The notes under the pieces are model-generated. The model ran no database searches. It had not been told where the DNA came from and worked only from the letters and a program-made list of their open reading frames with translations. A program made the translations under genes and the position numbers. Shown piece after piece: positions 1 to 9,601 of a stretch of DNA of 43,623 bases (its first letter is position 1; each line of letters opens with the position of its first letter). The DNA is taken from assembly GCA_913020075.1 (NCBI GenBank), contig CAJWAE010000008.1, positions 1-43,623 of the forward strand. Direction: 5' to 3'. Source of the stretch: an uncultured Flavobacteriaceae bacterium (lineage in GTDB: Bacteria; Bacteroidota; Bacteroidia; Flavobacteriales; Flavobacteriaceae).

Positions 1-39
1 AAAGCAGAGAAAAGACTAAAGAAATCTAAAAAAGCTTAG
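1..39 (+). CDS. C-terminal end of a truncated CDS (…KAEKRLKKSKKA*)
   Basis: Frame 1 reads aaa gca gag aaa aga cta aag aaa tct aaa aaa gct tag, a Lys-rich tail ending in TAG. Too short to identify. Confidence 0.5.
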   Translation, partial: KAEKRLKKSKKA

Positions 40-173
40 TTCTTTTCTGAAACAACTAACCACAACACAGTCTAAAATGCATGCCCTAACCTAGACGCAC
101 CTCATATTACACGCACCATTAAAATTAATTTTTTGAGAAGTGTCATTAAGCAATAAATAAAATCTAAATAATA

Positions 174-647
174 GTGGAGAAAATTTCCAATAGAAGTTTA
201 ATTAGTAGACTATATAGTTCAGCAGAAAAACAACTTGAGATTGCTGAATTTGATGATAAAAGTTGGTCGCAATGGTATGATGTTATTCAGGGTTTAACTA
301 GTCCTGAAAAGATGGTTTATGTAATTGTGAAATTAAATAAAGCAGTAACAAGTGGTGGATTTTCAAGCTTTTACGAGACTTCATATGGGATATTTGCCCC
401 TGAAATTGTTCATGCACTAAACGAAATTAACGCTTCTGCAACAGCAGATATAGTTTCTAGCTCTTTAACAGTAGTAAACCCAAAAGTACTTTTAGATGAA
501 GCTTACAAAGACTATATTTTCAATATCCAGATATCCAAAGAACAAAAAGAGCAACTTCATTCTCAAGACATACAATATGACCAACTTCATGGTTATGAAA
601 ATCTAGAAGATCTTCTAGGGGATTATTTACAAAATATGATTAACTAA
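174..647 (+). CDS. DUF4375 (DMP19-like) hypothetical protein
   Basis: 157-aa ORF with GTG start. The GGFSSFYETSYGIFAPEIVHALNEINA segment resembles DUF4375/DMP19 proteins. Confidence 0.6.
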   Translation: MEKISNRSLISRLYSSAEKQLEIAEFDDKSWSQWYDVIQGLTSPEKMVYVIVKLNKAVTSGGFSSFYETSYGIFAPEIVHALNEINASATADIVSSSLTVVNPKVLLDEAYKDYIFNIQISKEQKEQLHSQDIQYDQLHGYENLEDLLGDYLQNMIN

Positions 648-797
648 CTATCATATTGAAAATTAGTGTCTTTTCACATACTAAACGTTAAACTTAAAAT
701 ATTTTGCATTTAATTAGTTATCTTACTATCCGAAACAAAAGAGGTTTTTTTTAAACTAAATTTATAAAATACTCAATAGCAATTCATAAAAATAAAC

Positions 798-1961
798 GTG
801 GTGAAAATTTATTTAGTTACTAGTATTTTATTCTGTGTTTCATCGAATTTATTTGCTCAAACCTATAATATTGGTCACACAAGTATTGACTTTTACGATA
901 ATGCTAGAAATAGAAATATTACCACTGAAATTTACTATCCTTCAGACACAAATGGTAACAATGTTCCCATTTCATTGGGCAACTTTCCAGTAATAGTTTT
1001 TGGACATGGATTTTTAATAAGTTGGGACAGCTATGGCAACTTTTGGAATTCTTTAGTGCCAGAAGGTTACATATTGTGTTTTCCAACAACAGAAATGGGC
1101 TTTGCCCCAAATCATCAGTTTTTTGCAGATGATTTAAGTTTTATTGCTTCAAAAATTCAAATGGAAAATCAAAACAGTAACTCTGTTTTTTATAATTCTG
1201 TATTACCTAAAACTGGAATAATAGGCCATTCTATGGGCGGAGGAGCTAGTTTTCTTGCTGCAGAAAACAATCCCAATATTAACACTTTAATAAATTTTGC
1301 TGCAGCTGAAACCAATCCCTCAGCAATATCAGCTGCAGGTAACATTACTATTCCTTCGCTAATATTTTCTGGGGATGATGACTGTGTTGCCCCACCAGTC
1401 ATTCATCAAAATATTATGTTTGACAACTTAAACTCAAGTTGTAAAACACAAATTAATATTACAAATGGTGGTCATTGTTATTTCGCTAATGAAAGTGTTC
1501 TATGCAATTTTGGAGAATCTTCTTGTAATCAAAATCTTAATATTTTAAGACAGGAACAGCAAAGTATAACCAATGATTTTTTAAAAATTTGGCTAAATTA
1601 TTCTTTAAAATCAGACCAAAATTCTTTTACAATTTTCAACGACTCTTTACAATCTTCTAGTAGAATTACATTTTCTCAAAACTGTAATGGCACAGCAATC
1701 ATGGGGCAAAACAAAGAAGATGAAATAAATATTTATCCAAATCCATTTACAGAAATATTAAATATTGATGTACCATTAGAATTCATTAATGGAGAGCTTG
1801 TTATATTAAACATCTTTGGTCAACCACTACACAAAGAATTAGTCACCAATAAAAATACTGAAATTAATCTGTCTAATTTTGAAAGTGGAAGCTATTTTAT
1901 TTTCTTTAAAAAGGGCTTAAATGTAATGAAAAGTAAAATTATTAAAGTTGTTCACTATTGA
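798..1961 (+). CDS. Secreted alpha/beta hydrolase (dienelactone hydrolase/chlorophyllase-like) with T9SS type A C-terminal sorting domain
   Basis: Signal peptide; GHSMGGG nucleophile elbow; GDDDCVAPP (Asp) and GGHCYF (His) motifs; C-terminal INIYPNPFTEILNI...GSYFIFFKKG...SKIIKV typical of Por secretion tails. Confidence 0.85.
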   Translation: MVKIYLVTSILFCVSSNLFAQTYNIGHTSIDFYDNARNRNITTEIYYPSDTNGNNVPISLGNFPVIVFGHGFLISWDSYGNFWNSLVPEGYILCFPTTEMGFAPNHQFFADDLSFIASKIQMENQNSNSVFYNSVLPKTGIIGHSMGGGASFLAAENNPNINTLINFAAAETNPSAISAAGNITIPSLIFSGDDDCVAPPVIHQNIMFDNLNSSCKTQINITNGGHCYFANESVLCNFGESSCNQNLNILRQEQQSITNDFLKIWLNYSLKSDQNSFTIFNDSLQSSSRITFSQNCNGTAIMGQNKEDEINIYPNPFTEILNIDVPLEFINGELVILNIFGQPLHKELVTNKNTEINLSNFESGSYFIFFKKGLNVMKSKIIKVVHY

Positions 1962-1976
1962 TAATATTTATAGAAT

Positions 1977-2948
1977 TTGGAATTTAAAAGACTTTCATAT
2001 CGCAATAAAAACAATAAAACCCTCTACTATTTTAAAAACTATTTAAGGCAATTAGTCCCTCTCCTATTCTTTCAAAAGAAATTATATATTAAGCTAAATA
2101 AATTTGAAAATTTAAATTCAAGTGAAAAAGAAGAGTTGCTATTAAGATTAAACTACTACAACCAACTAAAAGAAAAATACATACTTACCCAAAATGCCCA
2201 AAAACTATCTGAAATAAAACTGCAAAAAGTCAATAAGACCTACTATTTTGATTTGTATGAGCATAGTCGATATTTTAATCAGAATCTTAAAGGACATTTT
2301 TTATTTGGTGATATTACCAAAACCCCCAAAGAACCTGGGTTAGTAAAAAGCAGACCCATTAATAATGAAAACACCAATTCTATTATTTTAAAATGGAACA
2401 AAATAAGACACTTTACATTTATTAAAAAAGATACTTTACCAAATTCAAAAAAGAAAGACCAACTTGTATTTAGGGCAAAAGTTCATTCGTCCCAACCTCA
2501 AAGAATAAAATTTTTAGAAAAATACTATGGGCATCCAATGTGTGATATTGGAAAAGTAAACAGTAATAGTCTAAACAATAATTGGACAGTAAATAGAATG
2601 ACCTACAATGAACAACTTAATTATAAATTTATTCTATGTTTAGAAGGGAACGATGTTGCCAGTAATTTAAAATGGGTAATGTCCTCCAATTCCATTGCTG
2701 TTATGACTAAACCCAAATACGAAACGTGGTTTATGGAAGGTCTTTTAATACCAGACCTTCACTACATACTTATAAAAGACGATTATTCAGATTTAGAAAG
2801 TAGACTTAAATTATTTTTAGACCATCCTGAAAAAGCAACGTTAATTATAGAAAATGCAAATAAGCATGTAAATCAATTTAAAGATCAAAAAAAAGAGGAT
2901 TTACTTTCTTTTATGGTGTTAAATAAATATTTCACAAAGACCAATTAA
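1977..2948 (+). CDS. Glycosyltransferase family 90 (CAP10/LpsA-like)
   Basis: GRAKVHSSQPQR-like segment, FILCLEGNDVASNLKWVMSSNSI and ETWFMEGLLIPDLHYILIKDDYSDLE motifs typical of GT90. TTG start 15 nt after the previous stop; an in-frame TAG lies just upstream. Confidence 0.75.
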   Translation: MEFKRLSYRNKNNKTLYYFKNYLRQLVPLLFFQKKLYIKLNKFENLNSSEKEELLLRLNYYNQLKEKYILTQNAQKLSEIKLQKVNKTYYFDLYEHSRYFNQNLKGHFLFGDITKTPKEPGLVKSRPINNENTNSIILKWNKIRHFTFIKKDTLPNSKKKDQLVFRAKVHSSQPQRIKFLEKYYGHPMCDIGKVNSNSLNNNWTVNRMTYNEQLNYKFILCLEGNDVASNLKWVMSSNSIAVMTKPKYETWFMEGLLIPDLHYILIKDDYSDLESRLKLFLDHPEKATLIIENANKHVNQFKDQKKEDLLSFMVLNKYFTKTN

Positions 2949-2961
2949 TAAAGTAATAAAG

Positions 2962-3519
2962 ATGGAAAAACCCTCGTCTTATTGTGAATATGTAAATACA
3001 CTTGAAAAAGAAAATCTACATAAAATATACCACGATTCACAGTATGGTTTTCCAATATTGTCCGACAATGAATTATTTGGAAGATTAATATTAGAAATTA
3101 ATCAAGCAGGATTATCGTGGACTACAATACTAAATAAACAAGATAGTTTTAGAAATGCGTATTCTAATTTTGAGATTAGTACAGTTGCTAATTATGATAA
3201 AAAACAAGTGGAAAGATTAGTTAATGATTCAGGCATCATAAGAAATAAGTTAAAAATAAATGCTGCTATTTATAATGCCAAGAAAATCATTGAACTTCAA
3301 GAGTCCTGTGGATCATTTAAAAACTGGTTGGATTATAGTCATTCAATTTCTTTGGATTTGTGGGTAAAATTATTCAAAAAAATATTCAAGTTTACAGGTC
3401 GAAAAATCACAAATGAATTTTTAATTAGTACGGGGTATCTTCCAGGAGCACATCTCACTTCTTGTAAAATATTTGACAAAGTTATTCGGAAAAATCCAAT
3501 TTGGAATATTAATAAGTAA
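2962..3519 (+). CDS. tag: DNA-3-methyladenine glycosylase I
   Basis: YHDSQYGFPILSDNELFGRLILEINQAGLSWTTILNKQDSFRNAY...LVNDSGIIRNKLKINAAIYNAK is the Tag family signature. Confidence 0.92.
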   Translation: MEKPSSYCEYVNTLEKENLHKIYHDSQYGFPILSDNELFGRLILEINQAGLSWTTILNKQDSFRNAYSNFEISTVANYDKKQVERLVNDSGIIRNKLKINAAIYNAKKIIELQESCGSFKNWLDYSHSISLDLWVKLFKKIFKFTGRKITNEFLISTGYLPGAHLTSCKIFDKVIRKNPIWNINK

Positions 3520-3635
3520 ATTAATTCAAAATGAGAATTATATCAATTAGTTAATAAAAAATCCACTAAAAAGTAATTATAGGGTTTGAAAAAAATGTGT
3601 ATGAATAAAAAAGATTTTATTCAATAAAGAAATAG

Positions 3636-4493
3636 TTATTTATGTTGTTCTCTAAAATAAAATTCTTCTTTTTCATTCCACTTGAAGTCTGAAATTGCGG
3701 AATTAGTTGTGGGATTATAAAACACCTCAATAAATTGATATCCCTCTCTTTCATTAAGTTTAACTTGTACTATAAATGTGTGATAATGAAAAGAGTCGTA
3801 ATTACTTACTAGTGTATGATAAGAATCCCAAACAAGATTCATCACAAACTTAACTCTAGGATAAGCTTTTTCTACATATGTTGTAACTACATCAAAAACA
3901 TCAGCATCTCCATCACCATAGCCCTGATAAAAAGACACAAGACCGCTGTTGACTCCAATAATCAGTTGTTTATGCTCTTGAACTAAATTATCTATGGTTG
4001 CTTTAGTCGGAGCATCTTTAATCCCTAACTCAATTAAATTTGGCAAATAGGATCTTCTAGCTTTCTCATCTAATGTTAAAACAAAATTTCTTTTCGATTC
4101 ATTAAATTTATAATTTGTTTTTATCTCATCAATAGTTGGATAGAATTCAACTTCTAGATACCTGTATTCTATACTTTGATTATTGTTTTTAATATGAACT
4201 CTAGCTGCATATCTCTGGACATGAGATTTTGAATTTGGGTTTGTATCAGTTTCATACGATTCCCAAACAATATTTCTAGCTGATTCAACAAGCCCATAAA
4301 ATTTAGCTTCAATAAAAGAAGATATTCTTTTATTCATTAACGGGTCTATAGGAGTTATTACTGCTCCTCTATTATTTAATTCAAATTGGGTATGAATGAA
4401 AACAAAATTTTCTGTTTTCTCTTCTTGAGATAAAACCTTATTTGATAACAATAAAACAATAAAATATGAAAAATATGAAAAACGGAATTTCAT
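3636..4493 (-). CDS. Secreted hypothetical protein with internal duplication
   Basis: Signal peptide MKFRFSYFSYFIVLLLSNKVLSQ; two related segments (NIVWESY...YLEVEFYPT... and NLVWDSY...FIEVFYNPT...). Confidence 0.7.
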   Translation of the reverse strand: MKFRFSYFSYFIVLLLSNKVLSQEEKTENFVFIHTQFELNNRGAVITPIDPLMNKRISSFIEAKFYGLVESARNIVWESYETDTNPNSKSHVQRYAARVHIKNNNQSIEYRYLEVEFYPTIDEIKTNYKFNESKRNFVLTLDEKARRSYLPNLIELGIKDAPTKATIDNLVQEHKQLIIGVNSGLVSFYQGYGDGDADVFDVVTTYVEKAYPRVKFVMNLVWDSYHTLVSNYDSFHYHTFIVQVKLNEREGYQFIEVFYNPTTNSAISDFKWNEKEEFYFREQHK

Positions 4494-4529
4494 AAAAAAA
4501 ACATATTGTAGGATTAATTTATTCTAAGA

Positions 4530-5033
4530 TTATTCAACTGCTTCCTCTGCATCAGGGCTTACAGCCATTAACATACCTGTGGCATCGAAAAAATCACCAG
4601 ACTGTGAAATTTTACCATCCTTAATCACGAAATAGTGATAGGCGTCTACTGAAAAAGTTTTCCCAGTTGTATTACTTTCTCCTTTCCATGTTCCATAAAC
4701 TCTAACACTTCCATCAGCTACAAGAGTTTCTTCATTAACTCCGGGTAACCACCTTGCATTTTCAAAACTAACATTTGAAAAATTTGACATATAAAAGTTT
4801 CCTTGCTCGATGACTTTATCATATCCAACCATCCCAGCTCCATACATTGGAGATTGATGTTCAATATTCATATCTATCATTGACTTAAAAAGATCAGGAT
4901 TTGAGGGGGATGTATAAGTAGAGATAAATTTTTCAGCGATTTTTTTATTACTGTTAAAAAGACTAGTGTCTGGTGTGTTTTTGCAAGAGATGAGTAATAT
5001 AAATGCAAACGCAAAGAAAAAATATTTTTTCAT
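4530..5033 (-). CDS. SnoaL/NTF2-like lipoprotein
   Basis: Preferred start MKKYFFFAFAFILLISC gives a lipobox; IAEKFISTYTSPSNPDLFKSMID...HYFVIKDGKISQSGDFFDATGM resembles SnoaL-like proteins. The ORF track start (5090) is probably too long. Confidence 0.65.
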   Translation of the reverse strand: MKKYFFFAFAFILLISCKNTPDTSLFNSNKKIAEKFISTYTSPSNPDLFKSMIDMNIEHQSPMYGAGMVGYDKVIEQGNFYMSNFSNVSFENARWLPGVNEETLVADGSVRVYGTWKGESNTTGKTFSVDAYHYFVIKDGKISQSGDFFDATGMLMAVSPDAEEAVE

Positions 5034-5244
5034 TTTTTTGAATAAATTATTGATTAAAAAGTTAAAGATAGCAAATTCTATTAAACACAAGTAATAGAGA
5101 TCACTGAACCAATGAAATTAAGACATGCCTATAGTTTAAAGTTAATAATGGTATAAAATCGATAAGTATTAAACATTTCACCTTTAAGATGAAAAAATAT
5201 TTAGCTTCTCCTTAAAATGAAGATTAAATATTAAATTTAGAAAC

Positions 5245-5252
5245 TATATTTG
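5245..5252 (+). promoter_or_regulatory. Candidate Bacteroidota -7 element TAnnTTTG (TATATTTG)
   Basis: Exact match 18 nt upstream of the ATG at 5270; no clear -33 element identified. Confidence 0.35.
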
Positions 5253-5269
5253 ATATAAATAAACAAAAA

Positions 5270-6205
5270 ATGACAAAAAATGATCTCTTAGAATGTCACA
5301 AAAGGATAAAACCGTTTATTCATAACACTCCAGTACTTACTTCAACTCAAATTAATAAAATAACTGGAGCTGAAATTTATTTTAAATGTGATAATTTTCA
5401 GAAAATGGGGGCCTTTAAAATGCGAGGTGCTACGAATGCTATTTTGCAACTTTCTGATGATCAGAAAAAAAGAGGAGTAGTAACCCATTCTTCAGGAAAT
5501 TTTGCTCAAGCTCTTTCTTTAGCAGCTAGTAGTATAGGTGTTAAAGCATACATAGTTATGCCTTCAACTGCAACAGAAATAAAAAAAACCGCTGTAAAAG
5601 GTTATTTGGGAGAGCTTATTGAATGTGAGCCTAATCTTAAGGCAAGAGAAATTAATGCTAAAAAAATTGAACAATCAAAAGGAGCAACGTTTATTCATCC
5701 TTCAAATGATAACAATGTAATTCTTGGACAAGGAACAGCTTGCAAAGAGTTATTGGAAGATTATAATGATTTGGAATATGTTCTTACTCCTGTTGGAGGT
5801 GGAGGACTTATTGCAGGAAGTGCGTTAGCAGCTAAATTCTTTGGAAATAAATGTAAAGTTATTGGTGCAGAGCCATTTGAAGCTGACGATGCTTATCGAT
5901 CCTTAAAAAGCGGAAAAATTGAAACAAACATCACTACAAATACTATAGCAGACGGACTCAAAACTCAACTGGGAGATAAAAACTTTCCAATAATTCAAGA
6001 TGAAGTTCATTCAATAATTAGAATCACTGAAATTGAAATAATTCAGTCTATGAGGATTATATGGGAAAGATTGAAAATAATATGTGAACCTTCATGCGCC
6101 CTTCCACTAGCTGCAGTTTTAAAAAATAAAGATTTTTTTAAAGCTAAGAAACTAGGGATAATAATATCAGGAGGTAATGTTGATTTAAATAATCTACCTT
6201 TTTAA
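5270..6205 (+). CDS. PLP-dependent serine racemase / threonine dehydratase-like enzyme
   Basis: FQKMGAFKMRGA (PLP lysine), SSGNFAQALSLAA, GGGGLIAG, EPSCALPLAA; fold-type II serine/threonine dehydratase family. Confidence 0.88.
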   Translation: MTKNDLLECHKRIKPFIHNTPVLTSTQINKITGAEIYFKCDNFQKMGAFKMRGATNAILQLSDDQKKRGVVTHSSGNFAQALSLAASSIGVKAYIVMPSTATEIKKTAVKGYLGELIECEPNLKAREINAKKIEQSKGATFIHPSNDNNVILGQGTACKELLEDYNDLEYVLTPVGGGGLIAGSALAAKFFGNKCKVIGAEPFEADDAYRSLKSGKIETNITTNTIADGLKTQLGDKNFPIIQDEVHSIIRITEIEIIQSMRIIWERLKIICEPSCALPLAAVLKNKDFFKAKKLGIIISGGNVDLNNLPF

Positions 6206-6324
6206 AATTACTTTTTAATTTTAAAAATTGAGCGGGGGGGATGTTCGATAGGTTTAATTACCTGAACTCAAATAAAGTTTAATAAATATGTTTTATTACT
6301 TAAAAAAATTGGTTTATGAAATTT

Positions 6325-6612
6325 TTAGAAATTATCTTTTTCAAATTCTTTTAAGCTCCAAACCATTTCAGGTTTCTCGATATAATCTGGCGTTATTCCT
6401 ATTGCTTTAGCGTGAATATCTTCATCTATGTCATTAAATCTAACCATCCAATAATCAATTTCATTGATTTTAGAAATACCTTCAATTAATTCAGCATCTA
6501 TGTTGTGTTCCTTTTTTAAGAAATGCGAAAAAAAATAGCAACTTTTCCAAACTTGATCTTTTTTTGGCTTGAAATCTATAAGAAACTCATCTATTAACTT
6601 TTGTCGCTCCAT
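6325..6612 (-). CDS. Small hypothetical protein
   Basis: ORF of 95 aa from MERQKLIDEFL (preferred start); no family recognised. Confidence 0.5.
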   Translation of the reverse strand: MERQKLIDEFLIDFKPKKDQVWKSCYFFSHFLKKEHNIDAELIEGISKINEIDYWMVRFNDIDEDIHAKAIGITPDYIEKPEMVWSLKEFEKDNF

Positions 6613-6926
6613 TATTTTAAAAGATAAATTATTATTTACAGCAAAGTAAGGGAAAAGTTTTTGCAACACAAAGAAGAAGATTGTGACTCTGCTTTTAAAT
6701 ATATCTTATTAGTTAAGTTTTAAATGTAATTGTTCAAGTCTGAGCTCAATTAACTATTAGTAAATAAAAATAGATAAAACTTTTTTGTTCATTAAATGAA
6801 TATTATCATTACATATACTGATCATCTTCATGACTTTTAATAGAAAATTTGATAATGGTCAATAATTTAAATAAATTTAGTGATGATATTTAGATGTAAA
6901 ATCTAATTCACTTTCAAAACTTTTAT

Positions 6927-8210
6927 ATGAAAAATCTTTTCCTTTTCCTTATTTTATTTTCTATTACTATTCAAGCTCAAAATGATAGTTTAAAAATAGA
7001 TAAACTTTATTCTAAACAAATCAGTCAACTTGTTGGGTCAAAAAACATTAAATCTTCTTTTGATTATATTTATGAATTAGAATCATTTACTCACAGTAAC
7101 TTAATTGAGTTAACTGAGATAGCTTCACCTCCTTTTAAAGAACAAAAACGTGCTTCAAGATTTGCTGAAAAAATGAGAGAAATTGGAGCTGATTCAGTAT
7201 GGATTGACACTGAAGGAAATGTTATGGGACTTTTAAGGGGTGAGATAGGTGATCGAACAGTTGCCCTAGATGCTCATCTAGATACAGTTTTTCCTGAAGG
7301 AACCGATGTTAAAACCAGAATAAGTAATGATACAATTTATGCTCCAGGAGTTGCTGACGATACACGAGGTTTATCAATGCTTTTGACAATTCTTAAAACA
7401 ATTCAAGATAAAAACATTAAGACTAAGGATGATATTTTAATTGTTGGAACTGTTGGTGAAGAAGGCTTAGGAGATTTAAGGGGTGTTAAATACTTATTCA
7501 AGAATAATTCCCCTAAAATTGATTCTTGGATAGCAATTGATGGGGGTGCTTTAGGTAGGGTAAATTTTAAAGGTCTTGGATCGTACAGATACCGTGTCAC
7601 CTTTAAAGGTCCAGGAGGTCATTCTTGGGGAGATTTTGGCATGGCCAACCCTCATCATGCAACTGGATCAGCTATTGATAATTTTATTGACTCTGCTAAT
7701 AAATATACTCTTGAAGGACCTAAAACTAGCTATAATATTGGAATAGTTCAAGGAGGCACTTCTGTAAACTCTATCCCTTTTGAATCTATTATGGAAATTG
7801 ATATTAGATCAATAGAGCCTTCTAGACTAGACGTTATGCAAGAATTGCTTTACGATGCAGTAAATGACGCCTTAAAAAAACAGAATAAAATCAAGCGAAA
7901 AGGGGAATCTCTAACAGTAATAATTGATAAAATTGGAAATCGTCCTTCTGGAGAACTAGATCCAAATCTTCCTTTAATTCAAAGGGCTTTGGCTGCAACA
8001 AAATATTTTAAAGAAATACCGAGATTAACTCGAGGTTCAACAGATTCTAATATTCCTATTTCCCTCGGAATTCCCTCAGTAACAATCGGAAGGGGAGGTA
8101 TTGGGGGAAATGCTCATTCATTAAATGAATGGTGGTACAATAAAGAAGGGTACAAATCAATTCAACTAGCTCTTTTATTGCTTTTAGCGGAAGCTGGTTT
8201 CGAAAAGTAA
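6927..8210 (+). CDS. Secreted M20-family metallopeptidase
   Basis: Signal peptide; VALDAHLDTVFP, GVADDTRGLSMLLTIL, VGTVGEEGLGDLRG, GGHSWGDFG dimerisation-domain motif, RGSTDSNIPISLGIP. Confidence 0.9.
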   Translation: MKNLFLFLILFSITIQAQNDSLKIDKLYSKQISQLVGSKNIKSSFDYIYELESFTHSNLIELTEIASPPFKEQKRASRFAEKMREIGADSVWIDTEGNVMGLLRGEIGDRTVALDAHLDTVFPEGTDVKTRISNDTIYAPGVADDTRGLSMLLTILKTIQDKNIKTKDDILIVGTVGEEGLGDLRGVKYLFKNNSPKIDSWIAIDGGALGRVNFKGLGSYRYRVTFKGPGGHSWGDFGMANPHHATGSAIDNFIDSANKYTLEGPKTSYNIGIVQGGTSVNSIPFESIMEIDIRSIEPSRLDVMQELLYDAVNDALKKQNKIKRKGESLTVIIDKIGNRPSGELDPNLPLIQRALAATKYFKEIPRLTRGSTDSNIPISLGIPSVTIGRGGIGGNAHSLNEWWYNKEGYKSIQLALLLLLAEAGFEK

Positions 8211-8265
8211 AAAAGCTTAAAACACTATACATGTAATTATTAGATCGATATTAATAATATTTAGT

Positions 8266-8511
8266 TCAGTTATTTTTCTTTTTTAAATCAATATAAAGTT
8301 GTTCAACTTTTTCTCTTGCCCATTGTGTTTTCCTCAAAAATTTAAGGCTAGACTTAATGGAGGGATCATTTTTAAAACAATTGATGTTGATTTTCAATGC
8401 TAATATTTCCCAGCCATAGTATTCGACCAAACCCTCTACAATATTGATTAATTTCACACCATGCATTAGATTATTGGGTTGTTTTTTTTTAGGAATATGG
8501 TTTTTGTCCAT
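8266..8511 (-). CDS. VF530 family (DUF2132) putative DNA-binding protein
   Basis: [23 protein letters not shown]...[29 protein letters not shown] is the VF530 signature. Confidence 0.88.
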   Translation of the reverse strand: MDKNHIPKKKQPNNLMHGVKLINIVEGLVEYYGWEILALKININCFKNDPSIKSSLKFLRKTQWAREKVEQLYIDLKKKNN

Positions 8512-8632
8512 TAAGCAAGGTAATAGTTAAATAAAACTCAATATTACAATAGATTTTTGTGTAGTACGAAGGTATAGAAATTGCCAAAACGATCTCACAA
8601 GATTAAAATCAACATATTATTCTAAAAAAATA

Positions 8633-8677
8633 ACTTAATTCAAAAACCCTCCTTAGTAGAGGGTTTTTGAATTAAGT
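8633..8677 (-). terminator. Rho-independent terminator-like hairpin for the 8681-9601 gene
   Basis: Perfect 19-bp inverted repeat ACTTAATTCAAAAACCCTC / GAGGGTTTTTGAATTAAGT with 7-nt loop; T-rich tract follows on the minus strand. Confidence 0.85.
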
Positions 8678-8680
8678 ATA

Positions 8681-9601
8681 TTACTTATTTAAACTTCGTT
8701 CATATTGAACAACTCTATTAATCTTTCCGTCAAGATTGAAATAGAAATAATCCACAATTTCTTTGTCCCAAACATCTCCATTTTTCAAAGTCCTAGTTTC
8801 ACGACCCTGAACGGATACTCCAGAAGCAGGATCTGTATTATAAATTTTTAATGGAACGATATCATAGGGATTCCATAAAATCTCAGAATAAGAATCGAAA
8901 TATGAATTCCACATTTCGTGAGTAAATGCAGTTGAAGAACCGTCTGATCCCTCGACTATTGCTCCATCTATGAAAAAGGTTTTACAAGTTTTGCTATCTT
9001 TTTTATTATAGGCTTTAATGAATTTTTCAATAATTTCAGTTTCTCCTCTATTAGAAAAAACTAATTTACGTCCAGTGTATTCACTTTTTGTTTTTCCAAA
9101 AAACTTACCACCCGTAGCTAACCCAAATTCATTATCAGGATAATTTCTTCTCCATTGATTAAATCCAGATATTTCCCCTGATTTATTAACAACAAATATC
9201 TCCATCAAATTTTGTTTTTGTTTTGAGCCATTTTTCCATTCTCGCTCTTCAACAGACCAACTAAGAACTTGAGTTCTATCGTCTCCTTTTATTCTGATAG
9301 GAAACATTACCCAAGGTTTCATATTAAGTTTAGTCGTAGTTTCGTGCCACTCTTTTGTAAACGCACCATTTTTCTTTTTATACTCATCAGAATAATATGA
9401 TAATTCCAATTCGGAATTTCCTGCATTATATGCTTCAATTGCTTTTAATACAGTTTCCATTGCATCATCATCTCCTAATAAAATAGGTTGATTTAAAAAT
9501 TCACCTTCACCCATCCATTTTCCTGCAGATTTTATTTTTTGCGCCTGAAGTGTTGGAAAGATAAGCATAGCAAGAATAAATAATTTCACTTTCATTGTCA
9601 T
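8681..9601 (-). CDS. Secreted protein with two tandem NTF2/SnoaL-like domains
   Basis: Signal peptide MTMKVKLFILAMLIFPTLQAQ; two SnoaL-like segments (AYNAGNSELELSYYSDEY... and AYNKKDSKTCKTFFIDGAI...). Track start 9640 is likely too long. Confidence 0.65.
   Translation of the reverse strand: MTMKVKLFILAMLIFPTLQAQKIKSAGKWMGEGEFLNQPILLGDDDAMETVLKAIEAYNAGNSELELSYYSDEYKKKNGAFTKEWHETTTKLNMKPWVMFPIRIKGDDRTQVLSWSVEEREWKNGSKQKQNLMEIFVVNKSGEISGFNQWRRNYPDNEFGLATGGKFFGKTKSEYTGRKLVFSNRGETEIIEKFIKAYNKKDSKTCKTFFIDGAIVEGSDGSSTAFTHEMWNSYFDSYSEILWNPYDIVPLKIYNTDPASGVSVQGRETRTLKNGDVWDKEIVDYFYFNLDGKINRVVQYERSLNK

Noticed and set aside
3602-3623. 9-bp inverted repeat TGAATAAAA / TTTTATTCA between convergent genes
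   Set aside because: Short and AT-rich; could be a weak bidirectional terminator but not distinguishable from background.
6199-6227. 12-bp AT-only inverted repeat (TTTTTAAAATTA / TAATTTTAAAAA)
   Set aside because: Composed only of A/T and expected fairly often in this base composition; too weak to call a terminator.
6234-6240. G7 homopolymer in an AT-rich genome
   Set aside because: Intergenic, 29 nt after a stop codon and not positioned in a start region or promoter of a downstream plus-strand gene, so a phase-variation role is not supported.
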